DNA from: Desulfobacteraceae bacterium
GTDB lineage: Bacteria > Desulfobacterota > DSM-4660 > Desulfatiglandales > Desulfatiglandaceae
Reading direction: 5' to 3'
Assembly (NCBI GenBank): GCA_030613055.1
Contig: JAUWMR010000048.1
Span: forward strand, 1 to 33,847
DNA length: 33,847 nucleotides
This document shows positions 33,612-33,847 of the stretch, piece after piece. The notes under the pieces were generated by a model that worked only from the letters and a program-made list of their open reading frames with translations, had not been told where the DNA came from and made no database searches. Every line of letters starts with the position of its first letter. Position 1 is the first letter of the stretch. A program made the position numbers and the translations under genes.

Positions 33612-33625
33612 GACTCGTAGGGTAG

Positions 33626-33703
33626 AACCCGGAGAGGGACACGATGTGTAGGCAAATGGCGTTCAACTTATTTCGAGGGTCTAAATTGCTTGTAACTGCT
33701 TAA
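33626..33703 (+). pseudogene. Transposase C-terminal remnant
   Basis: After a TAG the frame reads 25 residues, including MCRQMAFNLFRGSKLL, then TAA. This is like the C-terminal end of IS5-type transposases (a helix with NL near the stop). It is in a different frame from the N-terminal fragment. About half of the transposase is absent between the two, replaced by the GIY-YIG segment. Confidence 0.5.
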
Positions 33704-33717
33704 TAACAAGGGAGAGG

Positions 33718-33744
33718 TATGCCCAAACAAACAAATTGGGCATA
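33718..33744 (+). terminator. Hairpin after the transposase remnant
   Basis: TATGCCCAA (33718-33726) pairs perfectly with TTGGGCATA (33736-33744) around a nine-base A-rich loop. There is no T-run after it, so it is a poor intrinsic terminator. It may protect the IS from outside transcription. Confidence 0.4.
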
Positions 33745-33763
33745 TCGATCAAGGGAACAACCC

Positions 33764-33847
33764 ATATGGGCTGCTAAACAAGGCGATAATAGGCAAAATA
33801 GTTAATTGAAATAGAGAGTCAGTGGAAAATTAAGTGACAAATTTTGT
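33764..33847 (+). repeat. 84-base terminal direct repeat (same as 1-84)
   Basis: All 84 bases are identical to 1-84 (starting ATATGGGCTGCTAAACAAGG, ending ACAAATTTTGT). The copy lies at the very end of the window and continues naturally into base 85. It is either a circular-assembly overlap or the shared part of two direct IS copies flanking the cluster. Confidence 0.95.

Larger units (their letters stand above)
32590..33847 (+). mobile_element. IS5-like insertion sequence, left part, internally rearranged
   Basis: Starts with GAGACCTTTGCA (32590-32601), matched in inverse at 129-140 of the window. It carries an IS5-type transposase N-terminus, a GIY-YIG gene in the middle and a transposase C-terminal remnant, then non-coding sequence that includes the 84 bases repeated at 1-84. 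Joined through that repeat the element would measure 1314 bases (32590-33763 plus 1-140), within the IS5 range. Bases 33704-33847 hold only a hairpin and the repeat. Confidence 0.65.

Noticed and set aside
33286-33703. Group I or group II intron housing the GIY-YIG gene
   Set aside because: I find no group II domain V and no recognisable group I core, and the transposase halves do not rejoin in frame to full length. Kept only as an inserted segment with hairpins.
1-33847. True plasmid or phage, given the terminal direct repeat
   Set aside because: There is no replication, partition, mobilisation, packaging or structural gene. IS copies flanking the cluster explain the repeat better, although an excised circle stays possible.

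Overview
This window is a dense block of about 30 same-strand genes (all on +) for surface-glycan assembly, with insertion-sequence remnants at both ends. The genes are mostly spaced by a few bases or overlap (ATGA, TGATG and ATGGATAG junctions). That fits one long transcription unit, or a few, for making and decorating nonulosonic (sialic-acid-like) acids and other acidic amino sugars, as used in O-antigen, capsule, S-layer or flagellin glycans. There are no rRNA, tRNA, replication, phage or CRISPR features. The ATG/GTG/TTG starts with GGAG-type ribosome sites, the ABC-type lipid/glycan exporter, and a palindromic CCCGCGAAGGCGGG-type repeat with CTCGTAAAAAG ends suggest an uncultivated Gram-negative bacterium. 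I have seen such repeats most often in Desulfobacterota- and Nitrospirota-like genomes, but the phylum cannot be fixed from this sequence.

Layout. 1-140: right end of an IS5-like element. 214-3416: sugar-nucleotide SDR, a fused WlbA-WlbB-type protein for 2,3-diamino-uronic sugars, and an APS kinase. 3520-6601: pseC and pseB, separated by a two-gene nucleotidyltransferase (toxin-antitoxin-like) cassette bordered by hairpins. 6615-12490: pseF, a Gfo/Idh oxidoreductase, a class III aminotransferase, pseG, a PIG-L deacetylase and a first NeuB-type synthase. 12559-17375: two methyltransferases, a hexapeptide acyltransferase, a second DegT aminotransferase, a WbqC-family protein and a divergent second NeuB-type protein. 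17461-19655: a scarred region with a truncated gene, an IS-end remnant, a decayed PIG-L gene and a more GC-rich glycosyltransferase-like gene. 19836-24414: serine-acetyltransferase-like protein, asparagine synthetase, a MITE-like element and an ABC flippase/exporter. 24484-32021: a third NeuB-type synthase followed by SDR, aldehyde dehydrogenase, single-chain transketolase, enolase-superfamily sugar-acid dehydratase and a 6PGDH-like reductase. This last set has no textbook equivalent that I know. 32187-33847: a gene broken by an IS, and the left part of that IS, whose transposase is interrupted by a small GIY-YIG gene.

How the parts may fit. PseB, PseC and PseG provide a 2,4-diamino-trideoxy-hexose. 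A NeuB-type synthase would condense it with phosphoenolpyruvate and PseF would activate the product with CMP. The oxidoreductase/aminotransferase pair, deacetylase, acyltransferases, methyltransferases, asparagine synthetase and APS kinase look like decoration steps. The NeuB3-to-6PGDH block probably makes a second, unusual acidic sugar.

The window ends carry an exact 84-base direct repeat (1-84 = 33764-33847). Joined at that repeat they give one IS with matching inverted ends (32590-33763 plus 1-140). The cluster is therefore either flanked by two direct IS copies collapsed in assembly, or was captured as a circle.
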